From Chitinophaga pinensis (GTDB taxonomy: Bacteria; Bacteroidota; Bacteroidia; UBA4408), in the NCBI GenBank assembly GCA_945861665.1, contig CAMAVS010000001.1:82403-146402 (forward strand): a DNA stretch of 64,000 nt, given 5' to 3'. The notes below the pieces were generated by a model, which saw nothing but the letters and a program-made list of their open reading frames with translations, searched no databases and was not told where the DNA came from. The position numbers and the translations under genes are program-made. Below, in pieces: positions 61,982 through 64,000 of this stretch; position 1 is the first letter of the stretch; every line of letters begins with the position of its first letter.

Positions 61982-62605
61982 ATGAAAAAGTTAATATTTA
62001 TTTTAATTGTGCTGTTTTATTACCAAATGAGCTATGCTCAAGATGCTATAATTGGTGACACTCAAAATAAAGCCATTAATCTTTCCAAACCTAAAAAAAT
62101 TAGATGCTATGCTACCATTGTAAACAGTGATACTATTCCAACAGTTTACCTTAAACCCTTTTACGTTATTGAAAAAAGAATTTTTAAAAATTCTTTTCAA
62201 GCCAATCGGTACGGGAGACTTTTGCGAAACGTAAAAAAAACATACCCTTATGCAAAAATTGCAGGTAAAAAAATGAAGGAATACAACTCACTTATAAAGG
62301 GAAAGACGGAAGCTGAGAAAAAGAAATTAATGGCAAAAGCAGAAAAAGAACTGGTAGGGCAATTTGAAAAAGACATAAAAAATTTAACCTTTACCCAAGG
62401 TCATATTTTGCTTAAGCTGATTGACCGAGAAACAGGTAATTCATCGTACCAACTTATTAAAGATATGAGAGGAAATTTATCGGCTACCTTATGGCAATCG
62501 CTTGCAAGGGTATTCAGCACCAACTTAAAAGCCAAATACGAACCAGATGGTGACGACAAACAAGTAGAAGAAATAGTTCTGCTGATTGAAAGAGGGGAAA
62601 TTTAA
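61982..62605 (+). CDS. DUF4294-family secreted protein
   Basis: 207 residues from the ATG at 61982 with signal peptide MKKLIFILIVLFYYQMSYA; the frame extends to 61952 without an ATG. IFKNSFQANRYGRLLRNVKKTYPYAKIAGKKMKEYN and the later FTQGHILLKLIDRETGNSSYQLIKDMRG are the DUF4294 core, a Bacteroidota-specific family of unknown function. The protein is basic and helical. Confidence 0.82.
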   Translation: MKKLIFILIVLFYYQMSYAQDAIIGDTQNKAINLSKPKKIRCYATIVNSDTIPTVYLKPFYVIEKRIFKNSFQANRYGRLLRNVKKTYPYAKIAGKKMKEYNSLIKGKTEAEKKKLMAKAEKELVGQFEKDIKNLTFTQGHILLKLIDRETGNSSYQLIKDMRGNLSATLWQSLARVFSTNLKAKYEPDGDDKQVEEIVLLIERGEI

Positions 62606-62643
62606 CCTCCTCTTTTTATTTAAACAACAGCCAAACTTATTGT

Positions 62644-62651
62644 TATTTTTG
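62644..62651 (+). promoter_or_regulatory. -7 element of the sulfatase gene
   Basis: TATTTTTG ending 4 bases before the ATG at 62656; implies a leaderless transcript. Confidence 0.45.
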
Positions 62652-62655
62652 CCCT

Positions 62656-64000
62656 ATGCTAAAACAAAGCAAATACATCTATTTTGTTCTTAAACAGCTG
62701 CTTGTTGTAACGCTGTTGTTTGAAATATGCCGGCTATTCTTTTTATTATTTAATCTTAATTATTTCAATGAAACAGAGGCAAGCGAAATTGTATTATCAT
62801 TTTTTTATGGTTTACGTTTCGACACATGTGCTATTTTATTCCTAAACAGCATTTATATACTATTGTTTCTATTACCGCTAAAATTAAGAGATAATGTCAC
62901 CTTTATAAAAACGGCACACATACTTTTTATTTCAAGCAATATACTTGTACTTTTTTTAGATTGTATTGACTGGTCATTTTTTCAATTCAGCCTTAAACGA
63001 TCCACATCCGATTTATTTACTTTATTAACAACAGGAAGCGATACTATTTCCCTTTTGCCAACCTACTTGAAACAGTATTGGTTTATTGTAATTATCTGGT
63101 TGGGATTGGGATATATACTTCTAAAATTATCGCGCAAAAATGAGTTGTGGTTAGCAGAACAGAAACGTGGAGAAAATTCACATTTGGGGACTGAATTGAG
63201 CTGTACACTTATCACATTGGCAATAGCTATCATTGGTTTACGCGGTGGTATACAACACAGGCCAATAGCTACATCAACAGCCATTGAATACACCGAAGCA
63301 AGAAATATACCATTGTATATTAATACTCCTTTCTCTATAATGAAAAGTTTAAAAAAATCAGGAATAAAGGAAACAAACTATTTCAATAAAAGGGATTTGG
63401 CACATTTCTTCAATCCTCAGAAAGAAGCAAAGAAAAGCACTTTTACAAAAAAGAATGTGGTGATACTTATCCTTGAAAGTTTTTCGAAGGAGTATGTTGG
63501 ATACCTGAACAATGGAATAGGTTATACCCCCTTCTTAGATTCATTGATGCAGCACAGTTTGGTGTTTCCAAATGGCTATGCAAATGCAAAACGATCGGTA
63601 GAGGGAATACCGGCAATAGTAGCGGGAATACCGGCTTTGATGGATGAACCATTTGCCTCGTCAATTTACCAAACAAATGAAATAACCTCATTAGCAAGTA
63701 TATTGAAAGAAAATAGCTATTCAACTTCTTTTTTTCACGGAGGTGCTAATGGTACCATGAACTTTAATTCCTTTACCAAAATTGCAGGCTTCGAAAAGTA
63801 TTATGGAAAAACAGAATATAACAACAATGCCGATTTTGATGGTAAGTGGGGAATATTTGACGAGCCTTTTATGCAATATTTTGCAAATGAAATCAACAAA
63901 AAAAAAGGGAGTTTCCTTGCCGTACTGTTTAGTCTTTCTTCGCACCACCCCTATTCTATTCCTTTAAAGCACAAAGGTAAATTTAAAGAAGGCCCACTAG
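62656..64000 (+). CDS. LTA-synthase-family membrane sulfatase, 3' end outside the window
   Basis: 448 residues seen. Five N-terminal membrane helices (about 10-175) precede an extracytoplasmic sulfatase-like domain that begins KKNVVILILESFSKEYVGYLNNG (metal-binding Glu and nucleophile region) and includes YANAKRSVEGIPAIVAGIP with the Ser after Arg in the catalytic position. FSLSSHHPYSIP near the edge is the conserved SxHxP segment. Such enzymes move phosphoglycerol or phosphoethanolamine groups onto envelope glycans or lipids; in Bacteroidota the substrate is unknown. Confidence 0.88.
   Translation, partial: MLKQSKYIYFVLKQLLVVTLLFEICRLFFLLFNLNYFNETEASEIVLSFFYGLRFDTCAILFLNSIYILLFLLPLKLRDNVTFIKTAHILFISSNILVLFLDCIDWSFFQFSLKRSTSDLFTLLTTGSDTISLLPTYLKQYWFIVIIWLGLGYILLKLSRKNELWLAEQKRGENSHLGTELSCTLITLAIAIIGLRGGIQHRPIATSTAIEYTEARNIPLYINTPFSIMKSLKKSGIKETNYFNKRDLAHFFNPQKEAKKSTFTKKNVVILILESFSKEYVGYLNNGIGYTPFLDSLMQHSLVFPNGYANAKRSVEGIPAIVAGIPALMDEPFASSIYQTNEITSLASILKENSYSTSFFHGGANGTMNFNSFTKIAGFEKYYGKTEYNNNADFDGKWGIFDEPFMQYFANEINKKKGSFLAVLFSLSSHHPYSIPLKHKGKFKEGPL

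Overview
The window is a low-GC stretch of a Bacteroidota chromosome. The signs are proteins with C-terminal type IX secretion (T9SS) sorting domains, the T9SS/gliding genes porT and gldH, a fused SecDF, and many promoters of the Bacteroidota form TAnnTTTG, some with TTG about 20 bases upstream. A complete RNase P RNA gene lies on the minus strand near the right end. No rRNA, CRISPR array, intact transposase or convincing tRNA was seen.

Layout. 0-12 kb: a secreted GloVer-repeat protein running off the left edge, an NhaD antiporter, an amino-acid permease, an LpxD-type acyltransferase, a broken and an intact T9SS surface protein, DoxX and P5C dehydrogenase (pruA). 12-20 kb: housekeeping genes (sucC, aspartate aminotransferase, heptose-7-phosphate kinase, ubiE/menG, porT, an FAD oxidoreductase). 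20-25 kb: a cytochrome c-like / copper-monooxygenase-like cluster of exported lipoproteins with a DUF5777 beta-barrel. 25-30.5 kb: murQ, a spermidine-synthase-like methyltransferase, pirin, MFS, CDGSH, YceI and MarR. 30.6-32 kb: a relic module, an internally deleted SpoIIE-type phosphatase gene bracketed by long inverted repeats made of units with covarying hairpins. 32-47.3 kb: core genes (tatA, secDF, gldH, ricT, holB, pgk, an ABC exporter, NUDIX, asnS, plsC, dacB).

47.4-59.7 kb is a light-response and photoprotection island bounded by gene debris: a sialidase/VPS10-like C-terminal fragment with an in-frame stop on the left, and a truncated TIGR01777 epimerase on the right. It encodes a 6-pyruvoyl-tetrahydropterin-synthase-like protein, FolE, a green-tuned proton-pumping proteorhodopsin, a CarH/LitR-type MerR regulator with a B12-binding domain, crtI, crtB, idi, crtZ, small membrane proteins, an SDR protein lacking the catalytic Tyr, an SRPBCC protein, two DoxX-like proteins, a lipocalin and a class I DNA photolyase. 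The rhodopsin gene sits between the two halves of a broken DUF2452-like gene. A strong promoter overlapped by an inverted repeat (TTGTTTAA-N16-TTAAACAA) precedes the first operon and is a candidate CarH operator. No retinal-forming dioxygenase (blh) or lycopene cyclase gene was recognised, so retinal would need genes elsewhere or an outside supply.

59.7-64 kb: a pappalysin-like secreted protease in a cassette-like setting, rnpB, a DUF4294 protein and an LTA-synthase-family sulfatase running off the right edge. The most novel signal is a roughly 60-base 5' leader found twice, about 77 bases before the start codons of two unrelated genes (35985 and 59933). Its stem covaries and its core (AAAAACGGGGC) is conserved; I do not recognise it as a named RNA family.
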